In this document: piece after piece, positions 1 to 9,335 of the stretch
Layout of the letters: each line of letters opens with the position of its first letter
How positions within the stretch are numbered: position 1 is the first letter of the stretch
Assembly (NCBI GenBank): GCA_014193115.1
Contig: BJHQ01000006.1
Span: 62,001-126,000, forward strand
DNA length: 64,000 bases
Direction: 5' to 3'
Source of the DNA: Planctomycetota bacterium
Lineage (GTDB): Bacteria; Planctomycetota; UBA11346
Program-made: the position numbers and the translations under genes
The notes under the pieces: generated by a model
Told to the model about the DNA's origin: nothing
Database searches by the model: none
Seen by the model: only the letters and a program-made list of their open reading frames with translations

Positions 1-3000
1 CGATGTGAAAGTGCCCGGCACCACGCCGGTGGTCCAGCCCGCCAGCGAACGCACCGTCGATTACACCATGCCCTTCGGCGCCTTCGCCGGACCCACCGGT
101 ACCGGCTTCGTCCTTACTGCGGCTGATTTTTCGGATGCGCCTTCCACGGTCACCGACGCTCTGACCGCGGCCGGCAAGACCTCGTTCAGCACGGTGAAGG
201 TCAAGACCACCAGCCTGGAGACCTTCACCGTCAACACCAAGTCGTTCGACATGCGGGTGGCGGCCCTCGACACCACCGACGATGCCCTGGTCAACTACGA
301 CACCCTGGTGTTCTTCGATCAGACCATCGGCCTCCCGGCCGGTCCATTCAGCAAGCCCTCCACCGGACCTGCCTATGTGAAGAATGACGGCAAGTCGCAG
401 CGGTTCTTCTTGGAAGGCACCCCGAACAAGATCGGTTTCAGCTATTTCGTCTCTACCCTGGCTGGCGATCTGTCGACCGTGCGCCTGGCCCGCTACGCCG
501 GCTATTTCATCCCGCGCAATTCACCCGATGCCACGGTCATCGCCAACGTCGATGACATCAACAACAACGTCGGCTTCTGGCTGGCCGGTCCCGACTTCCG
601 GTTCCCCGAACGGTTGTTCCCCACCATCCCCGCCGGCCAGACCGGCACGTTCACCGACGCCGAGCTGGAGGCGATGTATCAGGACCAGGTGCTGACCACG
701 GTGGATTACAGCGCCCAGGTCGCGATCCGGGCGATCACCCAGACTCCCGGCGCGGATCTGGTGCTGACCTATATCGAGCAGCCCGACGGCTCGACCCACC
801 AGTATCTGCTGCAAGACCCGCGCCAGCCGACCAACATCAAGGATCCCAACTCGATCCTCGATGGCCAGGACCAGGCCAAGGTCCGGCGCTATGACGGCTA
901 TGTGCGCTTCGCCTATCAGCAGGCCGACAAGGCGGTGCAGCGGATCCTCGACACCATCGGCTACGACGCCCAGGGCCGCCCCCTGGCCACCGTGCTGCTG
1001 GTCTCCGACCACGGCTTTGAAACCTTCCACACCGCGGTGTCGCTGCCCGCAATGTTTACGGCCGCCGGCCTCGATTCCACCAAGGTCAAGGCGGTGACCT
1101 CGGGTCCGGCAGTGAACGTCTATTTCAACCTGCAAGGTCGCGAGCCGGGCGGCACGGTGACGCCGGCTGAATACCGCACGTTGCAGGCCCAGGTGTTCGA
1201 TCTGCTGCGCAGCCAGACCGATCTCAACGCCAATTACACCAATGGCGCTTCGGCCGGTGTGCCGCTGTTCGACCTGGTCGCGAAACGTCCGCTGCCGGCC
1301 AGCGATACCGATCCCAAGTTTGGCCGGGTCACCGACAGCCTGTTCGCACAGGATTCCGGCGACGTGGTGGCGATCCTGAAACCCGGCTACAATTTCGACG
1401 GCACCCAGAATCCGGTGGTGATCCGCAAGGGCGACAGCGCCAGCGAAAAAGTCCTGTCGCTGCCCAACTTCTATGGCGCCCACGGTTATGACGCCAACTA
1501 TCCGAACCTGAGCGCGATCTGCTATGCCGCCGGCCCTGATGTGACCCCCGGCACCCTGACCTTGACCCACAACATCGATATGGCGCCGACCATCAACCGG
1601 ATCCTCGGCGTGGTGCCGTCGGCCACCGTCGAAGGCAGCGCCCTGCCGCTGGTGACGCCGCGGGTCCTGCCGACCAGCGTCGCCCAATCCCTGCCCAATG
1701 GCCTGGCCATCGGCGACGTGACCCAGACCTCGGCGGTGCTGTGGACCCTGAGCACCGCTCTTGGCGCGGTGACCTTCGAGGTCGCCACCGATGCGGCCTT
1801 CGCCAATCTGGTGCTGAGCACCACGGTTTCTGCCGGCGATGCGACGCTGCCGGTGACCGTCACCGTCACCGATCTGATTCCGGGCACCGCGTATCAGGTG
1901 CGGGCGCGCAATGCGCTCGGAGCCGAGGTGAAAGGCAGCTTCAGGACCAACGCCGCGGCCGGAGCCAAGGGCGCCCGCATCGGTTTCGGCGGCGACTGGC
2001 GTGGCGAACTGGGATCCTTCCCGGCGGTGGCCGATCTGGCCGGGGCCAATCTCGACGTGTTCATCGCCAATGGAGATACGATCTATAGCGATTATCCGTC
2101 TCCGGCGGTGAACAAGCCGTTCGCTGAAACCTTGACCGAGTTCCGGGCCAAGCACGCCGAGGTCTACGCCACCAACCTGGGCCGGAACACCTTCGCCGCC
2201 GCCCGGGCGGTGACGCCGTGGCTGGCCAGCATCGACGACCACGAAGTCATCAACGACTTCAGCGGCGGCGCCGCTCCGGCCAGCGATCCGCGCTTCGCCG
2301 GTCTGGCTGGCGCCTTCATCAATGAGACCAGCCGCTATAACGACGGCCTGCGCGCCTTCGTCGAATACAACCCGATTGCCGACCGCCGTTACGGCGCCAC
2401 CGGCGACGCCCGCACCGCCGGCAAGCGCAAGCTTTACCGCTACCGCACCTTCGGCAGCAGCGCCGCGGTCATCGTCTGCGACCAGCGCTCGTTCCGTGAC
2501 GCGCCGCTGGCCGAACCGGCCAACCTCAGCGACCCCGCGGCGGTCGGCGCCTACCTCGCCCAGACCTTCACCCCGGGGCGGACACTGTTCGGCGCCCAGC
2601 AGAAGGCCGATCTGAAGGCCGACCTGCTCCGCGCCCAGGCCGACGGCATCACCTGGAAGTTCGTGGTCATCCAGGAGCCGATCCAGAACCTCGGCGTGCT
2701 CGGCTCGTCCGACCGCTTCGAAGGCTATGCCGCCGAACGCAGCGAATTGCTCGCGTACATCGCCGACAAGAAGATCCGCAACGTGGTCTTCTTGTCCGCT
2801 GATGTCCACGGTTTCATGGTCAACAACCTGACTTGGCAGACCGGCGCCGGCCAGCCGCAGAAACAAAGCGGAGCCTTTGAAGTGACCACCGGCGCGGTCG
2901 CCTTCGATCCGCCCTTCGGTCCGTTTGTCGCGGGTGCCGCCCAGGCCCTGGGCCTGATCAGCGCAACCTCGGCTGCCTTCTACAACTCGCTGCCGGTCAA

Positions 3001-3793
3001 CCACGACGCCGGCGACACGGTGGATGATAAAGACGACTTCATCAAGCAGATCGTCAACGGCGGCCTGCTGCCGCTGGGCTATGACCTGATGGGCCTGAAC
3101 GGCTCGAAAATCCCCGCCAAACTGGTCAAGGGCGATTACGTCGCCTATCACACCTATGGCTGGAGCGAACTGGTCATCGATCCGACCAGCGAACAGCTCA
3201 CCGTGAATTACCACGCGATTCCGTGGTACAGCCAGGCTGACTTGGCCGCCAACACCACCGCGGTCATGGCCCGGACGCCGACGGTCGATGTGACTTTCAC
3301 CGTCTATCCGGTGAAGCCGGCGGTGGTCACCGGACGCCCGATCACCGGCGGCACGGTGAACAGCGATGGCACCATCCACAAGGTCGGCGTCGGCGGCCGG
3401 GGCAGCATCACCTTCACCGTGCCCGACCTGGCCGGCGGCGGCACCATCACCATCACTGCGACCTCGTCCAACCAGGCGGTGATCAAGGATGCCGACATCA
3501 AGATCGGCGCCCTGGTCGCCGCATCGAGCCTGCGCGCCGCCCTGATGGCGACGGAGATCACCTACACCACGTCTGCCGCCGGCGACACGGTGATCACCAT
3601 CGAGGCCAGCAACGGCAGCCAGACCGCCACCACCCAGATCGCGGTCACCGCCGATCCGGCGACCACGGTGACCGTCGCTGGCGGTACGGACGAGAACAAG
3701 AAGGACGACAAGTGCGGTATCGGCTCGTCCCTCGGGCTGGCCCTCGTCGGGATCCTGGGCTTCGGCCTGATCGGTCTCCGCCGCCGGCGCTGA
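1..3793 (+). CDS. Surface phosphodiesterase / PhoD-like phosphatase fusion (5' end cut by window)
   Basis: The reading frame is open to the left edge, so the true start is outside the window; the first in-frame start is a GTG at 5. Counting from there, about 1262 residues are visible. Residues ~1-560 resemble the type I phosphodiesterase/nucleotide pyrophosphatase (alkaline phosphatase superfamily) fold, with the metal-site motif SDHGFET near residue 335 and GAHGYD near 490. Residues ~565-650 look like the Fn3-like domain that precedes PhoD enzymes. Residues ~655-1100 are PhoD-like metallophosphatase, with ANGDTIYSDY, SIDDHEV and LSADVHGF carrying the likely metal ligands. An Ig-like beta-rich stretch follows. 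The last ~30 residues are a Cys-Gly, a hydrophobic helix and RRRR, which is the tripartite pattern of CTERM-type sorting signals. Inferred role: an exported, surface-anchored phosphate-scavenging esterase. The domain calls are firm; the substrate is unknown. Confidence 0.85.
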   Translation, partial: DVKVPGTTPVVQPASERTVDYTMPFGAFAGPTGTGFVLTAADFSDAPSTVTDALTAAGKTSFSTVKVKTTSLETFTVNTKSFDMRVAALDTTDDALVNYDTLVFFDQTIGLPAGPFSKPSTGPAYVKNDGKSQRFFLEGTPNKIGFSYFVSTLAGDLSTVRLARYAGYFIPRNSPDATVIANVDDINNNVGFWLAGPDFRFPERLFPTIPAGQTGTFTDAELEAMYQDQVLTTVDYSAQVAIRAITQTPGADLVLTYIEQPDGSTHQYLLQDPRQPTNIKDPNSILDGQDQAKVRRYDGYVRFAYQQADKAVQRILDTIGYDAQGRPLATVLLVSDHGFETFHTAVSLPAMFTAAGLDSTKVKAVTSGPAVNVYFNLQGREPGGTVTPAEYRTLQAQVFDLLRSQTDLNANYTNGASAGVPLFDLVAKRPLPASDTDPKFGRVTDSLFAQDSGDVVAILKPGYNFDGTQNPVVIRKGDSASEKVLSLPNFYGAHGYDANYPNLSAICYAAGPDVTPGTLTLTHNIDMAPTINRILGVVPSATVEGSALPLVTPRVLPTSVAQSLPNGLAIGDVTQTSAVLWTLSTALGAVTFEVATDAAFANLVLSTTVSAGDATLPVTVTVTDLIPGTAYQVRARNALGAEVKGSFRTNAAAGAKGARIGFGGDWRGELGSFPAVADLAGANLDVFIANGDTIYSDYPSPAVNKPFAETLTEFRAKHAEVYATNLGRNTFAAARAVTPWLASIDDHEVINDFSGGAAPASDPRFAGLAGAFINETSRYNDGLRAFVEYNPIADRRYGATGDARTAGKRKLYRYRTFGSSAAVIVCDQRSFRDAPLAEPANLSDPAAVGAYLAQTFTPGRTLFGAQQKADLKADLLRAQADGITWKFVVIQEPIQNLGVLGSSDRFEGYAAERSELLAYIADKKIRNVVFLSADVHGFMVNNLTWQTGAGQPQKQSGAFEVTTGAVAFDPPFGPFVAGAAQALGLISATSAAFYNSLPVNHDAGDTVDDKDDFIKQIVNGGLLPLGYDLMGLNGSKIPAKLVKGDYVAYHTYGWSELVIDPTSEQLTVNYHAIPWYSQADLAANTTAVMARTPTVDVTFTVYPVKPAVVTGRPITGGTVNSDGTIHKVGVGGRGSITFTVPDLAGGGTITITATSSNQAVIKDADIKIGALVAASSLRAALMATEITYTTSAAGDTVITIEASNGSQTATTQIAVTADPATTVTVAGGTDENKKDDKCGIGSSLGLALVGILGFGLIGLRRRR

Positions 3794-3880
3794 TCGTCGA
3801 GGGCAGCCTGGACCGGGCTCTATGGACTCAACTGGCTCAACGGAGGCAGCTCGGTCCAGGTCGAATGTACAGCGTCTCGG

Positions 3881-6193
3881 TCAGGGTGGCAGCACGCGAT
3901 ACACCGCCCTGGCCCTGACTGGAAAGGCCGACCGGCGCGCCGTGCGCACCACGGCCACCGGGCCGTGGTCGTCAACGATGCTGGTGCCCTCTGGCAGGTC
4001 GATCAGAACGCAGGTGCGATCGGTGGACGCGCGGATGACGGCGTCGCGAAGCCGGCCGCCATCCCAGGACAGATCGACGGTGAAACCACCACGTCCGCGC
4101 AGTCCGCTGGCGGAACCGGCCGACCACGCGCTGGGCAGGGCGGGCAGCAGATGCAGTTCACCGTGACGGCTTTGCAGCAGCATTTCCAACACCGCAGCCA
4201 CCGCGCCGAGATTGCCTTCGATCTGGAAGATCCGCGGCGGACAGAGGTCGAGCAGGGAATCGGAGACGAAATCGGCGAGCAGATGCCCGATGTGGTCGAG
4301 GGCCTGGTCGCCCAGGCCGGCCCGGGCGTAGAGGCAGGCGACCCAGGCCCGGCTCCAACCGGTGTGGCCGCCCTGCTGGGCCAGGCGGAATTCCAAAGAT
4401 TTCATGGCAGCAGCGAACAATTCCGGGGTGCGTTCGGGATCGATCGCATCGCCGGGGAACAGGGCGTAGAGGTGCGACAGATGGCGGTGGCCGGGTTCGA
4501 CCTCGGTGACTTCCCGGTCCCATTCCAGCAGCCGGCCATCGCTGCCGATGCCCAGCGGCGGCAGGCGTCTGCGCAGGTCGCGCCAGATCTCGCGCTCCGC
4601 GCCGTCGAGGTGGAGGAGCGCCGCAGCCTCGCTGGCGTGATCGAGGACCTCGCCGACCAGCTGCACATCCATGGCGGCATTGACCCCCAGGGTCACCGGC
4701 AGGCTCCCGCCACCGACGAAGCGATTCTCGGGCGATTGCGAAGGCACGATCAGGGCCGTGCCATCCGCCGCGCGTTGGCAATAATCCACGAAAAAGCGCG
4801 CCACGTCACGGATGAAGGGATAGGCCCGCTCGGCCAGGAACGTCCGGTCCTGGCTGAATTCGTACTGCCACCAGACGTGCTGGGCCGCCCACGGCGCCGC
4901 GCCGACCCAGACCGCCCAGCCCGCGGATTCCGGCGTCGACCTGCCCCAGCAGTCGGTCTGCAGCGGCAGGTAAACCCCACGGCATCCGTACAGATCCGCC
5001 GCCGCCTTGCGCCCATGGTCAAGGAAGCGTTCGAAGTACCGGATGAGAACCTCCGCATATCCCGGCAGCCCGCCCGGTTCCGCCGCCCAGTAGTTCATCT
5101 GCAAGTTGATGTCGAAATGGTAGTCGCACTGCCACATCGGATCGATGTCTTCATTCCATTTACCTTGCAGGTTCGCTGGCAATTCCCCGTTCGCGGTGCT
5201 CGCGACCAGCAGATAACGGCCGAAGTCGAGGTACAGCCGGAGCAAGTCGGGATCAGGCGCTCCCGCGCGCAGCCGGCGCAGCCGTTCGTCGGTCGGCAGA
5301 TCGACCACGGGATGGGGAATCACGATGGTGGCGCTGCGGAAATGCCGACGGTGCGCGGCGACGTGGCTGGCCACCAGGTCGCTCCACGTCGTCGTTGATA
5401 GGGTTCGCAGCGCCAGTTCGGCCTGTGCGCCGCCTGGATGGGCCGAGGTTCCGATGTCGAGGGCGACGAGCACCTCCCGGGCCCCGGTCATGAGCACGCG
5501 GTCACGCTCAATCCTTGTTGACGAAGGTGCCTCACCGTCCGGGCCGCGATGCCAGATCCTGGCCCGGACCGCGAAGTCCAGCCCGCCGGTGAACGCGCCG
5601 CGCATCTCCAACGCGTCCGTGGTGGTGGCGAAGGCGAGCCGGCAACCGGGATCGATCACCCGGTCGAGCCACAGCGATCCGTTGAACGCGACGCCGCTGG
5701 TGGTGAACCGAGCCAGGATCAGGTTCTCGGTGAGATGGACCAGGTATTCACGCCGGATCTCCTTGAGAAAATTCTGATTGGCGCAACAGCGGTAGACCAC
5801 CGCGACCACGCCGGTATCGAGATCGAGCTCACGCCGATAGGTGTAGAAATTCTGATGGTCCATTTCGAAGTGGAGATCTCCTGCCGGCTGGAAAGCATCG
5901 ACCCGCGGCGGTTTCCCGGAGATCCCACCAGAGCCGCCGAAGGCCTGGTTGCCGGCCACGGTTCCGGCGGCGAACTCCCCGGCCAGCAATTGCCGACGTA
6001 CGTCGGCGAGCAGGTGGCTGCTGGCGGGATTGTCGCGTTCGCGGTGCTGGCCGCGCCACAGCCATTCGTGGTTCAGGGCCAGCCGCTCGCGCTTGACGCT
6101 GCCCAGGACCATGGCGGCCAGGCGTCCGTTGCCGATCGGCAGACCATTCATCCAGTCGCTGGGTGGCCGGTCATACCAGAGGATGGAGGACAT
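3881..6193 (-). CDS. Glycoside hydrolase family 95 (alpha-L-fucosidase-like)
   Basis: A protein of 770 residues, the usual GH95 size. It opens with the typical [10 protein letters not shown] and [13 protein letters not shown]-terminal beta-sandwich signature. The catalytic barrel shows [14 protein letters not shown] (about residue 365), the SPEN motif that carries the general acid Glu, and TGWSRAW. The start chosen is the ATG at 6193, because AAGGAAA sits a few bases upstream and the family signature begins at once; the 40 extra residues of the longer open frame are not family-like. No signal peptide is evident, so it is probably cytoplasmic or intracellular-acting. GH95 enzymes remove alpha-1,2-linked fucose or galactose from glycans. 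In the characterised bifidobacterial enzyme the paired residues are, as I recall, Asn-x-Asn; here the pair reads Asp-Ile-Asn. It is convergent with the upstream phosphatase and divergent from the MBOAT gene. Confidence 0.9.
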   Translation of the reverse strand: MSSILWYDRPPSDWMNGLPIGNGRLAAMVLGSVKRERLALNHEWLWRGQHRERDNPASSHLLADVRRQLLAGEFAAGTVAGNQAFGGSGGISGKPPRVDAFQPAGDLHFEMDHQNFYTYRRELDLDTGVVAVVYRCCANQNFLKEIRREYLVHLTENLILARFTTSGVAFNGSLWLDRVIDPGCRLAFATTTDALEMRGAFTGGLDFAVRARIWHRGPDGEAPSSTRIERDRVLMTGAREVLVALDIGTSAHPGGAQAELALRTLSTTTWSDLVASHVAAHRRHFRSATIVIPHPVVDLPTDERLRRLRAGAPDPDLLRLYLDFGRYLLVASTANGELPANLQGKWNEDIDPMWQCDYHFDINLQMNYWAAEPGGLPGYAEVLIRYFERFLDHGRKAAADLYGCRGVYLPLQTDCWGRSTPESAGWAVWVGAAPWAAQHVWWQYEFSQDRTFLAERAYPFIRDVARFFVDYCQRAADGTALIVPSQSPENRFVGGGSLPVTLGVNAAMDVQLVGEVLDHASEAAALLHLDGAEREIWRDLRRRLPPLGIGSDGRLLEWDREVTEVEPGHRHLSHLYALFPGDAIDPERTPELFAAAMKSLEFRLAQQGGHTGWSRAWVACLYARAGLGDQALDHIGHLLADFVSDSLLDLCPPRIFQIEGNLGAVAAVLEMLLQSRHGELHLLPALPSAWSAGSASGLRGRGGFTVDLSWDGGRLRDAVIRASTDRTCVLIDLPEGTSIVDDHGPVAVVRTARRSAFPVRARAVYRVLPP

Positions 6194-6469
6194 GGGTTTC
6201 CTTGTGGGCGGTGTGGTCCAAGCCATTCCAACTGCGGCGAAGGGATGGTGCGGCACGACCGGAGGGCCGCATCCGTGGCTGTGGACAGCGTCCCCGATCA
6301 GGACGTGGTTCAAGGATGATCCGTCGCCCAGGAGCAGGCCAGGCTTCGGGCGTCAGTACCCCTCCCTTGCCGACAATAAATTGGTCGAGAGCTTGCCGCC
6401 CATGCCGCATTACCGCTGCGCCGGCGTCGCCGTCCGCGAGCCATCACCCATGATGACGAGGCCGTCACC

Positions 6470-7894
6470 GTGCTGTTCAATTCCCTGACGTTCGTCGTCT
6501 TCTTCCTGGTGGTCTATGGCGCCTACCGGCTGCTGCCGGGCTGGGGGATGCGCAAGAACCTGCTGCTGGCCAGCAGCTATGTGTTCTACGCGGCGTGGAA
6601 TCCTCCCTTCGCGCTGCTGCTGCTGTTGTCGACCGTCGTTGACTGGTGGTTGGCCGGCCGGATGGGCGCCGAAACCCATGCCGGGCGGCGCAAGCTGTGG
6701 CTGATCATCAGCCTGGTCACCAACCTGGGACTGCTCAGCTTCTTCAAGTACGGCGACTTCCTGATGGAGAACACCAAGATTCTGCTGGCTGCGATCGGGA
6801 TCGACTACCACCCGCCGGATCTCGGCATCCTGCTCCCGGTGGGCATCTCGTTTTATACTTTCCACACGCTGTCCTACACCATCGATGTGTATCGTGGCCA
6901 GTTGAAGCCCGAAGCGTCGCTGCGCGATTTCGCGCTGTTCGTGTCTTTCTTCCCCCAGCTGGTCGCTGGTCCGATCATCCGCGCCAAGGACTTCCTCTAT
7001 CAGTTGCAGGCCCCGCCAGTGCCGGTGCCGGGCCGGTTCACCTGGGGCCTGTTCCTGATGACCCTGGGCCTGTTCCAGAAGGTCGTCATCGCCGACACCC
7101 TGCTCGCGCCTGCTGCCGACACGGTGTTCGGCCATCCCTTCCCGCTTGCTGCACTCGATGCCTGGACCGGGGCGCTGGCCTTCGGCATGCAGGTCTTCTT
7201 CGATTTCAGCGGCTACACCCTGACCGCCATCGGCGCCGACCTGTGCTTCGGCTTCTACCTGCTCAACAACTTCCATTTCCCCTATGGCGCGGTGGGCTTT
7301 TCGGATTTCTGGCGGCGCTGGCACATTTCGTTGTCGTCGTGGCTGCGCGACTACCTGTACGTGCCGCTGGGCGGCAATCGCTTCGGCACGCTGCGCACCT
7401 TGTTCAACCTGATGCTGGTCATGCTGATCGGCGGACTATGGCACGGTGCGGCCTGGACCTTTGTCGTATGGGGCGCTCTGCACGGCCTGCTGCTGATCGC
7501 AGAACGCGGCGTGCGCTCCCTGACCGAAGGCGCCGCCTGGGCCAGCCGGACGCCGGCCCAGCTCGCCGCTTGGCTGGCCACCATCGCCGGCGTGACCGTG
7601 ACCTGGGTGTTCTTCCGATCCCAGGATTTCGGCAGCGCGATGAAGAATGTCTTGAGCATGGCCGGGTTCTTCGGCGCCCAGGGCGACCAGATCCTGGCGA
7701 CTCGGGACCTGGTCGCGGTGGGCAGCGTGGTGGTGGTGGTCCTGATCCTGCACCGGGCGCTGCGCGACAGCTCGATCGAAGCAGTGGTCCAGCGTCTGCC
7801 GGCCTGGGCGGTGGCGGCCGCCTGGATCGTGATGTCCCTGTCCGTCCTGCTCACCCAGGGGAATGGCAATGCCTTCATCTATTTCCAATTCTGA
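6470..7894 (+). CDS. MBOAT family O-acyltransferase (AlgI/DltB-like)
   Basis: A 474-residue polytopic membrane protein starting MLFNSLTFVVFF, the standard N-terminus of the AlgI-type MBOAT family. The start is a GTG at 6470; no in-frame ATG lies nearby upstream. Conserved features include SFYTFHTLSYTID, FFPQLVAGPI, FWRRWHISLSSWLRDYLYVPLGG and GLWHGAAWTFVVWG, the last carrying the MBOAT active-site His. Members move acyl (usually acetyl) groups across the membrane onto polysaccharides or teichoic acids. The next gene overlaps its end by 32 nt and encodes an SGNH-like protein, the classic partner that finishes acyl transfer in the periplasm. The acceptor polymer is unknown. Confidence 0.9.
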   Translation: MLFNSLTFVVFFLVVYGAYRLLPGWGMRKNLLLASSYVFYAAWNPPFALLLLLSTVVDWWLAGRMGAETHAGRRKLWLIISLVTNLGLLSFFKYGDFLMENTKILLAAIGIDYHPPDLGILLPVGISFYTFHTLSYTIDVYRGQLKPEASLRDFALFVSFFPQLVAGPIIRAKDFLYQLQAPPVPVPGRFTWGLFLMTLGLFQKVVIADTLLAPAADTVFGHPFPLAALDAWTGALAFGMQVFFDFSGYTLTAIGADLCFGFYLLNNFHFPYGAVGFSDFWRRWHISLSSWLRDYLYVPLGGNRFGTLRTLFNLMLVMLIGGLWHGAAWTFVVWGALHGLLLIAERGVRSLTEGAAWASRTPAQLAAWLATIAGVTVTWVFFRSQDFGSAMKNVLSMAGFFGAQGDQILATRDLVAVGSVVVVVLILHRALRDSSIEAVVQRLPAWAVAAAWIVMSLSVLLTQGNGNAFIYFQF

Positions 7895-9023
7895 GCCGGC
7901 GAAGGCCGGACCCCCCATCGGGGACTCACACGGGGACCCGAGCGGGGGATTGCACAGCGAAATCACCCGGCAGCGGACCATTCCCGACCAGCCGTGGCCG
8001 CGGATTGCGCTGGCCGTCGCCATCGCGGTCGTCATCGGCGTGGCCGCGTGGGAGGTCACCTGCCGGTCCTGGGGATACCGGCCTGGGCTGGACGACACCA
8101 ATGACTTGTGGGTTGAGGCCCGGCGCACGGTCAAACCCGATTCCACCGTGATCATCGGATCCTCCCGCGCCCTGTTCGGTCTTGATCTGAACGCACTTGA
8201 GGCTGGGCTCGGCACCCGTCCGGTGCAACTCGCTCTGGTCGGCAGCTGTCCGTATCCGGTGCTGCGCCATTTGGCTGACGATGCGACCTTCCACGGCACG
8301 GTGATCTGCGACATCGTGCCCGGCCTGCTCGTCGTTCCGTACATGGCGCCGCCGTATAAGAATGCAGAAAAGGCCGTGAAACGGCTGCATACCCAAAGCT
8401 GGTCGCAGTGGGCCGGCCTCCACTTGTCGATCCCCCTGGAACTGACCTTCGCCTGCTTGCAGCAGGAGGACCTGAACCTGGCGGCGCTGCTCCGCCACGT
8501 GCCGCTGCCCGACCGGCCCAAGGCCCAGATCGGACCGGCGTTGCCGCCGCATTTCAGCACCATCGATCGCGATCGCCGGACCTGGATGCGCCCTGAGGTG
8601 CTCACCGACCAGACCTTATGCGACCGGGTCAAATACGGTTGGCCGCCGCTGTTCACGCCCCCGCCCAAGCCATCGTGGATTCCCGAAGGTCCCTTCGGCG
8701 AGTTCATGGGCAAACTGTTCAATGAACGGTTCGTCGACATGGCCAAGGCGGTGTCGGATCTGCGCACCCGAGGCGGAAAGGTCGTGTTCGTGCGCATGCC
8801 ATCGAGCGGCGAGCTGCGTCAGCTCGAAGAGCGCCTGACGCCGCGGGCCGCGGTGTGGGACCGGCTGCTGAAGGATACCGGCAGTCCGGGCATCTGGTTC
8901 GAAGACCACCCGGAACTGACCGGTTTCGAGTGCCCGGAATGGTCGCATCTGTCGGCCGCAGATTCGGTGGAGTTCACCAAGCGCCTGGCGCCCTTCCTGA
9001 AGCAGGCGCTGGCCGCGCGCTGA
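7863..9023 (+). CDS. SGNH-hydrolase-like membrane-anchored protein, partner of the MBOAT
   Basis: A 386-residue protein with one N-terminal membrane helix (about residues 48-65, ALAVAIAVVIGVAAWEV) and a periplasmic domain. The motif VIIGSSRALFG matches block I of SGNH esterases with the nucleophile Ser, and EWSHLSAAD near the C-terminus matches the block V Asp/His region. It overlaps the MBOAT gene by 32 nt, so the two are translationally coupled. A second ATG at 7869 has better spacing from the AGGGG motif and may be the real start. By analogy with AlgJ/AlgX, PatB or DltD, it probably completes transfer of the acyl group delivered by the MBOAT protein. The family assignment rests on motifs and context, so it is only moderately sure. 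Confidence 0.7.
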   Translation: MAMPSSISNSEPAKAGPPIGDSHGDPSGGLHSEITRQRTIPDQPWPRIALAVAIAVVIGVAAWEVTCRSWGYRPGLDDTNDLWVEARRTVKPDSTVIIGSSRALFGLDLNALEAGLGTRPVQLALVGSCPYPVLRHLADDATFHGTVICDIVPGLLVVPYMAPPYKNAEKAVKRLHTQSWSQWAGLHLSIPLELTFACLQQEDLNLAALLRHVPLPDRPKAQIGPALPPHFSTIDRDRRTWMRPEVLTDQTLCDRVKYGWPPLFTPPPKPSWIPEGPFGEFMGKLFNERFVDMAKAVSDLRTRGGKVVFVRMPSSGELRQLEERLTPRAAVWDRLLKDTGSPGIWFEDHPELTGFECPEWSHLSAADSVEFTKRLAPFLKQALAAR

Positions 9024-9046
9024 ACCGCTGGGGGCAAAGCGCCTGA

Positions 9047-9107
9047 TTGGCCCTGGGAGCGCCGAGCGCCTGCTCGGCCGTGGTTGGCCCTGGGAGCGCC
9101 GAGCGCC
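9047..9107. repeat. Two direct 24-nt copies starting TTGGCCCTGGGAGCG
   Basis: Identical 24-nt copies lie at 9047-9070 and 9084-9107, separated by 13 nt. The core GGGAGCGCCGAGCGCC is the reverse complement of the unit that follows downstream, so the whole patch can fold into large hairpins. Confidence 0.85.
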
Positions 9108-9156
9108 AACTCGGCTGTGGTTGGCGCAGTGATTCTGCGTTCCCCGAGAGATCTTT

Positions 9157-9262
9157 GCCGAGCTGGCGCTCGGCGCTCCCAGCTTGCCGAGCTGGCGCTC
9201 GGCGCTCCCAGCTTGCCGAGATGGCGCTCTCATCATGCCGAGCTGGTGCTCGGGGCTCACAG
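9157..9262. repeat. Tandem 29-nt repeat, four units (two perfect, two decayed)
   Basis: Perfect 29-nt units starting GCCGAGCTGGCGCTCGGCG lie at 9157-9185 and 9186-9214. Degenerate units follow at 9215-9236 and 9237-9262. There are no spacers between units, so this is a tandem repeat, not CRISPR. Each unit also holds an internal GCCGAGC/GCTCGGC palindrome and is the inverse of the 9047-9107 copies. It may act as a bidirectional transcription barrier or be a decayed mobile palindromic element. Confidence 0.85.
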
Positions 9263-9335
9263 GGTTCTGCGCTCCCCAGGTTCACTGTTGTCGCTCAGGC
9301 TCTCCTGACGATACCGTGGCCAGCAAGGAGCTCCC

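Larger units (their letters stand above)
9024..9335. other. Noncoding gap filled with direct and inverted short repeats
   Basis: A 312-nt gap between the SGNH gene and the CheB-CheR gene. Most of it is a repeat cluster, annotated separately. The last ~40 nt hold the ribosome site AAGGAG before the ATG at 9336. I see no credible ORF; the short open frames here are produced by the repeat itself. Confidence 0.8.

Noticed and set aside
521..3379. A 952-residue open frame opposite the phosphatase fusion
   Set aside because: High G+C makes stop-free antisense frames common. The translation is low-complexity with no domain motif, and the sense frame has clear catalytic motifs.
9157..9262. Possible CRISPR array
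   Set aside because: Units are adjacent without spacers and two of the four are decayed; no cas gene is present.
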